A DNA stretch of 64,000 nucleotides from Legionellales bacterium (GTDB taxonomy: Bacteria > Pseudomonadota > Gammaproteobacteria > Berkiellales > Berkiellaceae). Position 1 is the stretch's first letter. The number at the start of each line of letters is the position of its first letter. Below the pieces are notes generated by a model. It saw only the letters and a list, made by a program, of their open reading frames with translations. It made no database searches and had not been told where the DNA came from. The DNA is taken from contig PANA01000005.1 in the NCBI GenBank assembly GCA_002708265.1, positions 397,626-461,625 of the forward strand. Reading direction: 5' to 3'. A program made the translations under genes and the position numbers. This document shows positions 43,581 to 53,343 of this stretch, piece after piece.

Positions 43581-45184
43581 TGAAAACCATAGGACATGAT
43601 ATTGATTTGAACGATCCGGCAATTGCTGAGCTGATTGAGCATAATCTATCATTAGCCCAACAGTTAAAGGATACCGTCAGTAAAATCGCTGAAGGTGGCC
43701 CCGCTGCCGCTCGTGACAAACATTGTGCGAAAGGCAAACTGTTGCCCAGAGAGCGTATAGAATTACTCCTTGATAGTGGCTCACCTTTTCTAGAAATTGG
43801 GCAATTATGTGCACAAGGGGTTTATGAAGAAGACATTCCCTGTGCAGGGATCATTTGTGGGATCGGCTATATACATGGCGTTGCCTGCATGATTGTTGCG
43901 AATGATGCCACGGTCAAGGGGGGCACTTATTATCCGCTAACCGTAAAAAAGCATCTACGAGCTCAAGAAATTGCACTTGAAAATTATTTGCCTTGTATTT
44001 ACTTGGTTGATTCTGGTGGCGCTAACTTGCCTCATCAAGCAGAAGTATTTCCAGACAGAGATCACTTTGGTCGCATCTTCTACTATCAATCCCGCATGTC
44101 GGCTATGGGCATTGTTCAAATTGCAGTCGTAATGGGCTCATGTACAGCTGGGGGGGCTTATGTACCCGCAATGTCTGATGAGTGCATCATGGTAAAAGAG
44201 CAGGCAACCATATTCCTCGCTGGTCCTCCGTTGGTAAAAGCAGCAACTGGTGAAGTCGTCACAGCCGAAGCGTTAGGTGGCGCTGATTTGCATTGCAGAG
44301 AATCGGGCGTTTCTGATCATTTAGCAGAAGATGACAGTCATGCCTTAGCACTGGCCAGAGAAGCCGTTTACAACTGTTTCGAGGCCCCTGCAGATCCCAT
44401 TATTGATGACAATGCCCTCCCCCCTCGATTTGATGCTGAGCAGCTCTACGGTTTGATCCCCACCAGCTTAAAGCAACCCATCGATCCTTACGAGGTGATT
44501 GCTCGCATCGTCGACGATTCTGCTTTTCATGAATTTAAAGCACTCTATGGCACAACCTTGGTGTGTGGCTTTGCGCAAATTGAAGGCCATCCCGTTGGGA
44601 TTATTGCAAACAATGGGGTTTTATTTAGCGCTTCTGCGCAAAAAGGAACACACTTTGTTCAACTGTGTTGTCAGCGGAACATTCCACTACTGTTTCTACA
44701 AAACATTAGTGGCTTTATGGTCGGACAGGCTTATGAGGCAGGTGGCATCGCTAAAGATGGCGCTAAAATGGTGAATGCAGTGGCTTGTGCTAATGTGCCC
44801 AAGCTCACCGTGATTATGGGCGGCAGTTTTGGTGCCGGCAACTATGGGATGTGTGGCCGGGCTTATGATCCTCGCTTTCTATGGATGTGGCCTAATGCTC
44901 GCATTGGGGTCATGGGGGCGCAACAAGCAGCCAGTGTCCTCACCCAAGTCACTCAGGCTAAGAAGCGCCATCGCAATGAGCCATGGACTGATGAACAGAT
45001 GCAGGCATACCAAGACAGCCTTACTGAAACCATTGAAGCACAAACCTGCCCCTATTACGCCAGTGCACGGTTATGGGATGATGGAGTCATCGATCCGGTA
45101 GATACGCGAGCGGTATTGGCATTTGCATTATCCATTGTCGCAACAGATGATGAGCCAACCCATTATGGAGTATTTAGGGTATGA
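43580..45184 (+). CDS. liuB: 3-Methylcrotonyl-CoA carboxylase beta subunit
   Basis: The 534-residue carboxyltransferase subunit uses carboxybiotin to carboxylate 3-methylcrotonyl-Co[23 protein letters not shown] opens the family domain. [35 protein letters not shown] is typical of MCC beta rather than propionyl-CoA carboxylase. [11 protein letters not shown] and [26 protein letters not shown] form the oxyanion regions. It overlaps its neighbours on both sides by one and four bases. Confidence 0.95.
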   Translation: MKTIGHDIDLNDPAIAELIEHNLSLAQQLKDTVSKIAEGGPAAARDKHCAKGKLLPRERIELLLDSGSPFLEIGQLCAQGVYEEDIPCAGIICGIGYIHGVACMIVANDATVKGGTYYPLTVKKHLRAQEIALENYLPCIYLVDSGGANLPHQAEVFPDRDHFGRIFYYQSRMSAMGIVQIAVVMGSCTAGGAYVPAMSDECIMVKEQATIFLAGPPLVKAATGEVVTAEALGGADLHCRESGVSDHLAEDDSHALALAREAVYNCFEAPADPIIDDNALPPRFDAEQLYGLIPTSLKQPIDPYEVIARIVDDSAFHEFKALYGTTLVCGFAQIEGHPVGIIANNGVLFSASAQKGTHFVQLCCQRNIPLLFLQNISGFMVGQAYEAGGIAKDGAKMVNAVACANVPKLTVIMGGSFGAGNYGMCGRAYDPRFLWMWPNARIGVMGAQQAASVLTQVTQAKKRHRNEPWTDEQMQAYQDSLTETIEAQTCPYYASARLWDDGVIDPVDTRAVLAFALSIVATDDEPTHYGVFRV

Positions 45185-45972
45185 CCCAAACCATTCGTTT
45201 AGAAAAGGAATCCGCTTTTTATCATCTGATTTTGGACCGTCAAGACAAGAGAAATGCTTTTGATGAGCACATGATTGCTCATATGATTGCTAGTTTAGAC
45301 ACCGTACGTGCTGACAAGAGTGCCCGAGGCCTCATCATTCGCTCTTCCAGCGCACATTTTTGTGCGGGGGGCGATATTGCTTGGATGCAACGATCTGCCC
45401 AAATGAGTGAACGTGAAAATTTTGATGATGCGCGTCAGCTGGCACAGCTGATGTATCAACTATTTTCATTAGAAGTCCCAACGCTCTCATTGGTCAGCGG
45501 CGCTGTTTTTGGTGGCGGACTCGGTTTAGTTGCCTGCACTGACTCGGCAATTGCGACCGAAGATGCCATTTTTTGTTTATCGGAAGTCCGTTTAGGGCTC
45601 ATCCCTGCGGTCATTGGTCCTTACATCATGAGAGCAATGGGACACCGTCGAGCACAACATTTTATTTTGACAGCAAATCGTTTTTCTGCGCAGGTGGCCT
45701 ATCAGGCTGGCTTGGTGCATGAGCTGGTTCAGAGCACTGATGATTTATCAAGTGCCTCTGATGACTGGTGTGAAGCCATTAACTCAGGCGCACCGATAGC
45801 GTTAGCCGTTGCTAAACAATTTTGTCATGAGATGCACGACCGTGACATGAGTGAATCCATTATCGACATTACTGCAGCGTGCATCGCCTCTTTAAGAAGT
45901 AGTCCAGAAGGACAAGAAGGTACTAAAGCCTTTTTAGAAAAACGCACACCCGATTGGGGACACCGGGAATGA
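45181..45972 (+). CDS. liuC: Methylglutaconyl-CoA hydratase (enoyl-CoA hydratase family)
   Basis: A 263-residue crotonase-fold enzyme. [17 protein letters not shown] supplies the first oxyanion-hole residues, and [19 protein letters not shown] with [16 protein letters not shown] the second and the catalytic Glu. Between mccB and mccA it would hydrate 3-methylglutaconyl-CoA to HMG-CoA. ATGA overlaps couple it to both flanking genes. Confidence 0.92.
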   Translation: MTQTIRLEKESAFYHLILDRQDKRNAFDEHMIAHMIASLDTVRADKSARGLIIRSSSAHFCAGGDIAWMQRSAQMSERENFDDARQLAQLMYQLFSLEVPTLSLVSGAVFGGGLGLVACTDSAIATEDAIFCLSEVRLGLIPAVIGPYIMRAMGHRRAQHFILTANRFSAQVAYQAGLVHELVQSTDDLSSASDDWCEAINSGAPIALAVAKQFCHEMHDRDMSESIIDITAACIASLRSSPEGQEGTKAFLEKRTPDWGHRE

Positions 45973-47882
45973 CCATTCAACGTTTGTTAGTCGCTAACCG
46001 CGGTGAAATAGCACTAAGAGTTATTAAAACTTGTCAAAAAATGGGGATTGAAACCATTGCGCTTTATACCCCAATCGAAGCAGGCTGCTTAGCGGCCCTT
46101 CAAGCAGATATGGCCATTGCGCTACCCGCGGGGCCGTTGTCACACAATTATTTAAATTCCGACTTAATCATTGAATTGGGCAAGACTTACGGGGCTGATG
46201 CGATTCACCCAGGTTATGGATTTTTGTCTGAGAATGCAACATTTGCCCAAGCATGTGCGGTAGCCAACATTCAGTTTATCGGTCCAACCCCGGAATCTAT
46301 TCAAGTAATGGCACTGAAGCATGAAGCGAAGGCTTTCATGGAAAAAGCTGGGGTTCCGGTTTTGCCGGGCTTTAACGGCGAAAGTTCTGCGCCCGAGACC
46401 TTACAAAATGAAGCTGACAAAATGGGATATCCCTTGCTTATTAAAGCAGCAGCGGGTGGTGGCGGACGCGGCATGCGTGTGGTACATCAAGCCAAAGAAT
46501 TTATTCCGCAGCTTAAACGAGCCAAACAAGAAGCATTAAGCTATTTTAGTGATGATCGCTTGTTATTAGAGCGCTACTTTCCTGCTGCTCGACATATTGA
46601 AGTACAAGTCATTGGGGACACCTATGGCACGGTTTGTCATTTTGGCACACGAGAGTGTTCTCTGCAGCGGCGTCACCAAAAGGTAATTGAAGAAGCCCCC
46701 GCACTCTTACCTGCAGATGTTATTTCTAAAATGTGCCAGGTCAGTGTTAAAGCCTGCACGGCACTCGGGTATGTTGGCGCTGGAACATTAGAGTTCTTGG
46801 TAACACCTGACAATGATTTTTATTTTTTAGAAATGAATACACGTTTACAAGTCGAACACCCTGTAACAGAGCAAGTCTGTGGACAGGATTTAGTAGCGCT
46901 ACAGATCATCGTTGCTCAAGGGGATCCTTTACCACTTAAACAGTCTGATATTCATATTTCGGGGCATAGTATTGAAGCAAGGGTTTACGCTGAAGATCCT
47001 GTTTCAGGGTTTTTGCCCAGTACTGGCCGCGTTCAAGACTTATTTTTTTTAGAAGATGATGACCAAGTTCGTATCGATTTAGGCACGGCGGCTGGTCAAG
47101 TCATCAGCGCACACTTTGATCCTATGATTGCTAAAGTTATCACGACCGGAAACGATCGGCCTGAAGCGCTCTCTCGATTAAGTCATGTATTAAGTCATAG
47201 CTACTTAGTTGGCACCAAGACGAATTTAAATTTTCTCAATACCTTGGTTCAAGATCCTAATATCATCACCAATCAAGTAACCACACGTTATCTAGACGAG
47301 AATGCCGACATCCTGACCTGTGTCCCTCCCTTAGATAATACATGGTGCTCAATATTGCTTCATGCATGGCTTGAGACTGCAATGTCACACGAACTAAGCA
47401 CTTGGCAGCTTAATCTCTCCCCTACTTTGCGTACCCAGTGGCAGGTGGATGGTGAATTTGTCTTTGTACAGTTTTGTCCCAGTACCGGCGCCTATACCTG
47501 CCGCTTAGGTGATTTAGTGATTAGCGATCTATTAGACACGACTTTCGCAGACTGGCAGAAAACCTTTTCTGATTTTTGTTTGCTGAGTTATCAGGGAATC
47601 TGTCGCGAAGTTCGTTTTAAAGATGGGATTATCAGAGATCGTGTTTCTCATCAAGAAGGCAGTTTGACGGCCCCAATGCCAGGGAAAGTATGTGCCATCT
47701 ATGTTCAATCCGGTGAGAAAGTGTGTGCAGGCGATAAGCTCTTAATATTGGAAGCGATGAAAATGGAGCATACGATTACTGCGCCAGCTGATGGAACAGT
47801 CTCGCAATTGTTTGTGAAGGATGCTGAACAAGTAACGGCAGGTCAAATCTTGTTGGAATTAAAGGAGCTTAACAATGGCTGA
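45969..47882 (+). CDS. liuD: 3-Methylcrotonyl-CoA carboxylase alpha (biotin) subunit
   Basis: From ATG 45969, overlapping the hydratase stop as ATGA, the product has 637 residues. It has a biotin carboxylase domain (LLVANRGEIALRVIKTCQKMG; ATP-grasp AAAGGGGRGMRVV; EMNTRLQVEHPVTEQV) and a C-terminal biotinyl domain with LEAMKMEHTI, whose central Lys is biotinylated. It provides carboxybiotin for the beta subunit. Its 3-prime end overlaps HMG-CoA lyase by eight bases. Confidence 0.95.
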   Translation: MTIQRLLVANRGEIALRVIKTCQKMGIETIALYTPIEAGCLAALQADMAIALPAGPLSHNYLNSDLIIELGKTYGADAIHPGYGFLSENATFAQACAVANIQFIGPTPESIQVMALKHEAKAFMEKAGVPVLPGFNGESSAPETLQNEADKMGYPLLIKAAAGGGGRGMRVVHQAKEFIPQLKRAKQEALSYFSDDRLLLERYFPAARHIEVQVIGDTYGTVCHFGTRECSLQRRHQKVIEEAPALLPADVISKMCQVSVKACTALGYVGAGTLEFLVTPDNDFYFLEMNTRLQVEHPVTEQVCGQDLVALQIIVAQGDPLPLKQSDIHISGHSIEARVYAEDPVSGFLPSTGRVQDLFFLEDDDQVRIDLGTAAGQVISAHFDPMIAKVITTGNDRPEALSRLSHVLSHSYLVGTKTNLNFLNTLVQDPNIITNQVTTRYLDENADILTCVPPLDNTWCSILLHAWLETAMSHELSTWQLNLSPTLRTQWQVDGEFVFVQFCPSTGAYTCRLGDLVISDLLDTTFADWQKTFSDFCLLSYQGICREVRFKDGIIRDRVSHQEGSLTAPMPGKVCAIYVQSGEKVCAGDKLLILEAMKMEHTITAPADGTVSQLFVKDAEQVTAGQILLELKELNNG

Positions 47883-48762
47883 GATTTCAATTGTGGAGGT
47901 TGGCCCCCGTGATGGCTTGCAGAATGAGTCCATCTCTTTATCAGTCGATCAAAAGTACACTTTTATCAAGCAGCTATTGGCGTCTGGTCTTTCCTGTGTG
48001 GAGCTGGGCAGCTTTGTGTCACCGAGAGCCGTACCGGCGATGTCCAATACTTCTGAGTTAGCGATTAAATGCCAAGACTTATCAGCTGATTTATTGGCAT
48101 TGGTACCCAACCAAAAAGGATTAGAAGCGGCCTTAGATGCAAAAATCAAACATGTCGCGGTCTTTGCTGCTGCTTCTCAAACTTTTTCTAAGAAAAATAT
48201 AGGTCAATCTATTGGTGAGTCATTAGATACTTATCGAACCCTTATTCGGCATGCCAAAGAAAATCAACAACGCGTAAGAGGATATGTCTCTTGTGTTGCT
48301 GGCTGTCCTTATGAAGGTGAAATTTCCGTATCAGAAGTCGTCAAAGTCGCAAAAGCGCTCTATGAAATGGGGTGCGAACAAATCTCGTTAGGCGATACGG
48401 TCGGCTATAGCACGCCAGTCATTATCAAAGGTCTCCTGAAAGCAGTTGCTGATGTTATCCCTCTTTCTGCTTGTGCATTACATATACATGACACCTACGG
48501 ACAAGCACTTGCTTCTGTCGCGGCCGGGATAGAAGCCGGTATACAGACGATTGATACAGCCGTGGCAGGTCTTGGGGGATGTCCATATGCTCCCGGCGCG
48601 GCTGGCAACCTAGCCACAGAAGACCTGCTCTACTTTTGCGCAGGGCAAGGCTTAGAGACGGGCGTTGACTTAGAAAAATTATTACAGGTCACTCGTTGGC
48701 TGGAAGCGCAAGGATTTAGCATTCGCTCTAAAGCGGCTCGAGCAATGATTTCCAAAGGATAA
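47875..48762 (+). CDS. liuE: Hydroxymethylglutaryl-CoA lyase
   Basis: The 295-residue TIM-barrel enzyme cleaves HMG-CoA to acetoacetate and acetyl-CoA. VEVGPRDGLQNE at the N-terminus, VELGSFVSPRAVPAM, LHIHDTYGQA with metal-binding histidines, and AGLGGCPYAPGAAGNLATED with the signature Cys are all present. It completes the classical leucine route and is followed three bases later by the CoA-transferase genes that handle acetoacetate. Confidence 0.95.
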   Translation: MAEISIVEVGPRDGLQNESISLSVDQKYTFIKQLLASGLSCVELGSFVSPRAVPAMSNTSELAIKCQDLSADLLALVPNQKGLEAALDAKIKHVAVFAAASQTFSKKNIGQSIGESLDTYRTLIRHAKENQQRVRGYVSCVAGCPYEGEISVSEVVKVAKALYEMGCEQISLGDTVGYSTPVIIKGLLKAVADVIPLSACALHIHDTYGQALASVAAGIEAGIQTIDTAVAGLGGCPYAPGAAGNLATEDLLYFCAGQGLETGVDLEKLLQVTRWLEAQGFSIRSKAARAMISKG

Positions 48763-48765
48763 CAT

Positions 48766-49473
48766 ATGAAAAAAGGCTTAAATAAGGTTGTTGATAGTTA
48801 CGACCAAGCAGTAGATGGACTGACCGACAACATGACGGTCATGGTGGGTGGTTTTGGGTTATGCGGCATTCCGGAAGGGTTAATAAAAGCGGTTTATGAG
48901 CGAGCGGTAAAAGGACTGACTTGTATTTCAAATAACGCTGGGGTTGATGGATTTGGTTTAGGGTTATGGCTTGAGAAAAAACTCATCAAAACAATGATTG
49001 CCTCCTACGTTGGCGAAAATGCGCTTTTTGAATCTCAGTGTCTTAGTGGAGAACTGGCAGTACAACTAACACCTCAAGGCACTTTAGCCGAAAAAATTCG
49101 TTGCGGGGGAGCTGGCGTACCTGCTTTTTTCACGGCCACTGGTTATGGTACCGAGATAGCCAAAGGGAAAGAGACCCGCCAATTCGGCGACAAGAATACG
49201 ATTTTAGAAACCGCTTTAACGGCTGATTTTGCTTTAATCAAAGCGCACAAAGCTGACCGCTATGGCAACTGCGTTTACCGAAAGACAGCGATGAACTTTA
49301 ATCCAATGATGGCAACTGCAGCTAAGCTCACCGTTGTCGAGGTTGAGGAAATCGTAGAGGTGGGCGAGTTAGATCCGAACTTTATTCATACCCCTGGCAT
49401 CTATGTTGATCGTGTCATCCAGGGTAAATTTGAAAAGAGAATAGAGCAGCGTTGCATTCGGGGGACTACCTAA
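48766..49473 (+). CDS. scoA: Succinyl-CoA:3-oxoacid CoA-transferase subunit A
   Basis: A 235-residue alpha subunit: [17 protein letters not shown] near residue 27, [18 protein letters not shown] and [23 protein letters not shown] are the family pattern. With subunit B it moves CoA from succinyl-CoA to acetoacetate, giving acetoacetyl-CoA for thiolase. This links leucine breakdown to the TCA cycle. Its TAA shares one base with the subunit B ATG. Confidence 0.95.
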   Translation: MKKGLNKVVDSYDQAVDGLTDNMTVMVGGFGLCGIPEGLIKAVYERAVKGLTCISNNAGVDGFGLGLWLEKKLIKTMIASYVGENALFESQCLSGELAVQLTPQGTLAEKIRCGGAGVPAFFTATGYGTEIAKGKETRQFGDKNTILETALTADFALIKAHKADRYGNCVYRKTAMNFNPMMATAAKLTVVEVEEIVEVGELDPNFIHTPGIYVDRVIQGKFEKRIEQRCIRGTT

Positions 49474-50126
49474 TGCCATTAAACAGAGAGCAAATAGCCA
49501 AGCGGATCGCCAAAGAAATCAAAGATGGGGATACGGTTAATTTAGGTATTGGTATTCCGACCCTAGTTGCAAATTATATTCCTGAAGACATAGAAATTCA
49601 GCTGCAATCAGAAAATGGCTTACTGGGAATGGGGCCCTTCCCGACGGATGCTGAGTGCGATCCGGACTGTATCAATGCAGGAAAGCAGACCGTCACTGCG
49701 CTTCCAGGGGCCGCATATTTCTCATCCAGTGATAGCTTTGCCATGATTCGTGGGGGACACGTAGATGTCACGGTTCTGGGAGCCTTTGAAGTAGACACGC
49801 AAGGGAATATCGCCTCATGGATGATTCCTAACAAGATGGTAAAAGGAATGGGCGGCGCCATGGATTTGGTGGCGGGCGCGAAAAACATCATTGTGGCAAT
49901 GGCTCACGCCAACAAAAGTGGAGAGTCCAAACTGCTTTCACGATGCACACTGCCTTTGACTGGAGTCAACTGTATTCAAAAAATTGTCACTGATCTGGGT
50001 GTTTTAACCATTCATGATGGGCTTTTTGAGCTAATAGAGATTGCGCCAGATGTAACCGTAGAGGAAGTAAAAGCAAAAACTGCAGGTAAGCTGGTTATTA
50101 GCCCCAACTGTCTGGTGATCGAGTAA
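49473..50126 (+). CDS. scoB: Succinyl-CoA:3-oxoacid CoA-transferase subunit B
   Basis: From ATG 49473 the product has 217 residues. DTVNLGIGIPTLVANYIP, then LQSENGLLGMGPFP with the catalytic Glu, and SDSFAMIRGGHVDVTVLGAFEVD identify the beta subunit. A few extra upstream codons in frame are not needed because TAATG couples it to scoA. It is the last gene of the liu/sco operon and is followed by a strong terminator. Confidence 0.95.
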   Translation: MPLNREQIAKRIAKEIKDGDTVNLGIGIPTLVANYIPEDIEIQLQSENGLLGMGPFPTDAECDPDCINAGKQTVTALPGAAYFSSSDSFAMIRGGHVDVTVLGAFEVDTQGNIASWMIPNKMVKGMGGAMDLVAGAKNIIVAMAHANKSGESKLLSRCTLPLTGVNCIQKIVTDLGVLTIHDGLFELIEIAPDVTVEEVKAKTAGKLVISPNCLVIE

Positions 50127-50142
50127 TTTTATCATTCAAAAT

Positions 50143-50168
50143 AAAAACCCCGCTTTGGCGGGGTTTTT
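50143..50168. terminator. Rho-independent terminator of the leucine operon
   Basis: An 11-bp perfect stem (AAAAACCCCGC / GCGGGGTTTTT) with loop TTTG lies 17 bases after scoB. Its A- and T-rich ends would let it also stop the converging 191-residue gene at 50193. Confidence 0.92.
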
Positions 50169-50192
50169 AAATGATAACATTAAGCAAAAACG

Positions 50193-50768
50193 CTATTTAG
50201 CAGATGGCTTTCGCTTTTTCTCTTCTCCTAGAATGCGCTTCGGATCGAGTTCTAATTTTCCATTTGGGCCCACCGACTCAAGACTTGGATTATTTGCATA
50301 AGACTCCCGTCTCAAATAGTCCACAACAAGCTTAGCTCTTTTATTTCCCTCATCAAAACGATGAAGAATCGGTCTACCGAGCGTTGAAGTTTCAGAAGAA
50401 GCATGAAACACAACTGCTGGCTCAATATCACCCAACTTTACATCACACAGAGCATCTAATCCTGATACCCCCTCAAGTGAAGCGGAATCAGAAATGGTAA
50501 AAAGTAAACGCTGCTTACCAGCCGGTACTGGCTGTGTAAAGGCAGACTTCACTTGATCGGGCTCACATAGCTCACTAGCAAGGACCTTAGTTCTCGCCTG
50601 ATCTTCAGTAAACGGTAACTTCGCTCTAGCACGACGAATAGAGACATAAACGCTATCGGCAGGCAAATCTGCAACCATTAAACGTCTCCCCACGGCTGAG
50701 GCAACTCTAGAAGCAGATCTTGCACCATTAGTGGCAGCACTGGTTACTACACGAAACAAAGGGAACAT
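50193..50768 (-). CDS. Unknown protein with mitochondrial-presequence-like N-terminus (paralogue 1)
   Basis: I do not recognise a family in this 191-residue protein. The first 33 residues contain five Arg and many Ser/Ala and no acidic residue (first Asp at 34), and can form an amphipathic helix, as in mitochondrial targeting sequences. The body shares with the neighbour at 50981 the pattern D-I-(E/D)-P-A-(V/I)-V, a G-R-(P/F)...F(D/E)E(G/N) stretch and SLESVG near the C-terminus. The tail is basic (EEKKRKPSAK). Real translation is supported by the conserved paralogue. Targeting is inference. Confidence 0.6.
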   Translation of the reverse strand: MFPLFRVVTSAATNGARSASRVASAVGRRLMVADLPADSVYVSIRRARAKLPFTEDQARTKVLASELCEPDQVKSAFTQPVPAGKQRLLFTISDSASLEGVSGLDALCDVKLGDIEPAVVFHASSETSTLGRPILHRFDEGNKRAKLVVDYLRRESYANNPSLESVGPNGKLELDPKRILGEEKKRKPSAK

Positions 50769-50936
50769 ATCTACCTCAAACGTTTTATTTCAAAGTACAT
50801 TTTATCCACTCTCACTACTATCACAAGTATTCAGGCTAAAAATACACTTAGAAAACCAACTCATGGCTACCTTTACGCTCTCTCAAAAGGTGCTCCACAA
50901 CCTGGCTTTATTACCCAATCAAAAATATCACATAAA

Positions 50937-50960
50937 AAACCCACTCTTAAAAGTGGGTTT
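50937..50960 (-). terminator. Rho-independent terminator after paralogue 2
   Basis: A 9-bp stem (AAACCCACT / AGTGGGTTT) with a 6-base loop lies 21 bases past the stop of the gene at 50981, and a T-run follows it on the reverse strand. It separates the two paralogues, which are therefore probably transcribed independently. The rest of the 212-bp gap is AT-rich with no gene. Confidence 0.8.
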
Positions 50961-50980
50961 ATGGACGAGCTGGAGAAAGA

Positions 50981-51541
50981 TTAGCTGGCTGAGTGCTTAC
51001 GCTTACCTTTGATTTTTAACACTTTATTTTCCCCAACTGACTCAAGACTGAAGCCAGAATAGTATGGCGAGCTGCGAATCGTGTTAACCAGATCCTCAAC
51101 CCCCGCATTTTCCTCAAAACGGCCCATCATTATATTTTTTTTCCTGGCAGCGGTATAGTTAAGAACAATAGCAGGATCGATATCTTTAACATCCACATAC
51201 TTAACGTTTTTTAATCCTGGCACGTCATCTGCTGCCATCTTGTCTACCAGGGTAAAGAAAATACGTTGCTGGCCTTGCTCAACTGGGCTTGAGGCTGCCG
51301 CTTTCAAGCTTTCAGCGCTCTCTATTGCACTGGCTAACACCGTTTCACCTTTAGCCCTGTCTTTGGTACTGGTTGAGTGAACACGAGACGTTTGTCCTCG
51401 AAGTTTAGTTACAACCGTACCAAGTGGAACATCGGCAACAAACAGACGAATCGTCTCTTGCATTGAAGCTAAACTTTTGAGGGCTCTCTTGGAGTTCTGA
51501 ATCAGTCTTGACCCAAGTAGCCTTGTTGCGAATAACAGCAT
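50981..51541 (-). CDS. Unknown protein with mitochondrial-presequence-like N-terminus (paralogue 2)
   Basis: A 186-residue protein related to the product of 50193 along most of its length (shared ...VADVP/VADLP after the leader, AxxxPVxxGxQRxxFT, DIDPAIV, SLESVGxN). The first 28 residues have five basic and no acidic residues (first Glu at 29), alternating with Leu/Phe/Ala, again presequence-like. The tail KIKGKRKHSAS is basic. It has its own near-consensus promoter and terminator. No enzyme motif is visible. Confidence 0.6.
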   Translation of the reverse strand: MLLFATRLLGSRLIQNSKRALKSLASMQETIRLFVADVPLGTVVTKLRGQTSRVHSTSTKDRAKGETVLASAIESAESLKAAASSPVEQGQQRIFFTLVDKMAADDVPGLKNVKYVDVKDIDPAIVLNYTAARKKNIMMGRFEENAGVEDLVNTIRSSPYYSGFSLESVGENKVLKIKGKRKHSAS

Positions 51542-51577
51542 AATAACACCTTAGTTAGCCCGATACATTATTATGTT

Positions 51578-51605
51578 ATTATACTGGTCGCCTTACTTAA
51601 AACAA
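51578..51605 (-). promoter_or_regulatory. Promoter of paralogue 2
   Basis: On the reverse strand TTGTTT (51605-51600), a 16-bp spacer and a perfect TATAAT (51583-51578) lie 37 bases before the ATG at 51541, with AAGGTG as ribosome site. Confidence 0.6.
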
Positions 51606-51668
51606 GGGCTTTCATCTCTAAAACGAAAGTTTTTAAGGATTTACTCTTATAAAGAGTGTAATACACCG

Positions 51669-52844
51669 CTATTTTAAGGCGGGATTATCGCCTTTGTTTG
51701 CTTTCATTGTAATGCTTTTAAGCCCTTCATGTTCAACTCGACCGCTTGCACAGTATCCAAAATCAACGAGACGTTTCATTTGCTTTTTAGTGCATTCAAG
51801 TGCTTCCTGCACCAAGGGGGAAGCTGGTAATAAACCGCAACCCTTGTACAGCGTGTGTGCTAAACCAATCAAATAGGCTTGGTTTTCAACTTGGGTTGTT
51901 GCTTCCTTAACAACATCTCTATCAATTCTTTTCAGGCGATCTTCTGAAGGCATTTGAAACGGAGGGGGGGCAAATTCTTCAGGAAAATCATTTCTGGTTT
52001 CCTCAATGGCACTAACAACATCCGTCAAGGCTTTAGAGACAGTAGCCGCACAGAGTAAAGGTGCCTCAAGTGGATCTAAAGTGGCTACTGAGTCTAACGA
52101 TACACCCAGCTCGTGCATTAATGATATCGCGGCAATGTGCTCACTCATACAGCCGGATAAAACAGCATCTGCTAGCTCTTGAACTTGCTCAGGAGTACCA
52201 TGAGGCACAACAGTAACCCCTTTGGGCGTACCGACAAGAGAAACAACGCCATCAACAACAGATTTTTGCAGCTCATAGAACTTCACATTATCACGGGTAA
52301 AGCCCACTGATTTTCTAAATTTACTATGCTCTTCTGGCGCAACAAGACATAGTGCACAAATTTCCTCACCTCTTGGATTCCGCGTATTAGAGGTTGTAAA
52401 TTGATGGGCATACACTGCTTCTACTTCTGTCACTCGTCCTGGACTCGCACGCAATTGAAGTGGCTGCTCAGAAGGCTCTAAAAATGACTCTACAAACTTG
52501 AGCAACGCTTCATCGTGCTTAACTGCCCCAGAAGCAATTTTCTGATCGACAAAATGCATACCGACCCGTGTCACATAATCATCCCCAAACATTAGGCCAG
52601 TCGTACTACTACTGCATTCATCTTTTACGTAGGCCTCTTTAGCCAGTTTTGCAGCGCTTTGCAGTTTAGAAAACTGCTCAACAACAGGGGCTGTTTTAGG
52701 GTTTAATTCAACCATCTTGGCCAACTCTTTACCCAGTCCTGTATCCGTCAAATACTGGTGCGCTCGGCTCAAACAAAACCCTATCCGAGTATTTGCTGTT
52801 ATTTCAAGCGTTGTTGCCGCTCTAACTAGGGCTTGTCTTAACAT
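51669..52844 (-). CDS. Unknown accessory protein, third gene of a small operon
   Basis: A 391-residue, largely helical, soluble-looking protein with no recognised domain. The N-terminus MLRQALVRAATTLEITANTRIG is again Arg/Ala/Thr-rich with few acids, recalling its neighbours. A CALCL pair of cysteines occurs at about residue 165. The C-terminal half has regular helices and ends in a basic KANKGDNPALK. It begins 27 bases after the 148-residue gene and is probably co-transcribed with the two genes upstream. Confidence 0.55.
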   Translation of the reverse strand: MLRQALVRAATTLEITANTRIGFCLSRAHQYLTDTGLGKELAKMVELNPKTAPVVEQFSKLQSAAKLAKEAYVKDECSSSTTGLMFGDDYVTRVGMHFVDQKIASGAVKHDEALLKFVESFLEPSEQPLQLRASPGRVTEVEAVYAHQFTTSNTRNPRGEEICALCLVAPEEHSKFRKSVGFTRDNVKFYELQKSVVDGVVSLVGTPKGVTVVPHGTPEQVQELADAVLSGCMSEHIAAISLMHELGVSLDSVATLDPLEAPLLCAATVSKALTDVVSAIEETRNDFPEEFAPPPFQMPSEDRLKRIDRDVVKEATTQVENQAYLIGLAHTLYKGCGLLPASPLVQEALECTKKQMKRLVDFGYCASGRVEHEGLKSITMKANKGDNPALK

Positions 52845-52871
52845 GTTTCGCTCCTAAGGATTTCCATTATC

Positions 52872-53318
52872 CTACAACTCATGCATTAATTTAAATCGAT
52901 TGGTGCCCTGCTCTAATAGACTTTGCTCAAGTTGCTGGTGCAATTTAATTGCAACTTTGTGTGGCGCTACGAGAGTTGCGGGGTGTTCTTTATTTTCCCA
53001 AAATACAACAAACAAAGGAGTCACTAGGGAACTTTTAGGCAGATGAAAATAGCCATCTTGAAGTCCCTCAACGGCTTCCAGCTTTTCGTCACAGACGAAG
53101 ATTAGTCGTTCGCACCCTTCATCCAAAAGTTCAATTCGGAGCACGTGTAACAAATCTGCTTGTGAGTTGAGTTGTTCCACAATAAGGGATTGTTTTTGCT
53201 GCACTGGAACTTTAATACTGTCCTCAATTTCTTGAATTTTTCTAGAAGGAGGAACAGGGTAAGCTGCACAGTAGATTTTTTGCGATCCTTGTAAAAATGA
53301 TTCAAACTCACTGTTCAT
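52872..53318 (-). CDS. Unknown accessory protein, second gene of the operon
   Basis: The 148-residue product has no recognised family. It has a mixed alpha/beta look: a charged N-terminal half, then strands CERLIFVCDEK and TPLFVVFWENK, and a Gln/Leu-rich C-terminal helix. The segment ...PATLVAPHKVAIKLHQQL weakly resembles TPILLAAPNPDGLAWMRHL in the next protein upstream, so the two may be diverged relatives. Spacings of 25 and 27 bases place it within a three-gene operon. Confidence 0.5.
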   Translation of the reverse strand: MNSEFESFLQGSQKIYCAAYPVPPSRKIQEIEDSIKVPVQQKQSLIVEQLNSQADLLHVLRIELLDEGCERLIFVCDEKLEAVEGLQDGYFHLPKSSLVTPLFVVFWENKEHPATLVAPHKVAIKLHQQLEQSLLEQGTNRFKLMHEL

Positions 53319-53343
53319 TGAAGGTTCTCCCTTTCTTTAAAGA

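Noticed and set aside
44499..45101. Forward-strand ORFs of about 90 residues inside the MCC beta gene
   Set aside because: They are out-of-frame shadows of a strongly conserved enzyme, without ribosome sites or recognisable sequence.
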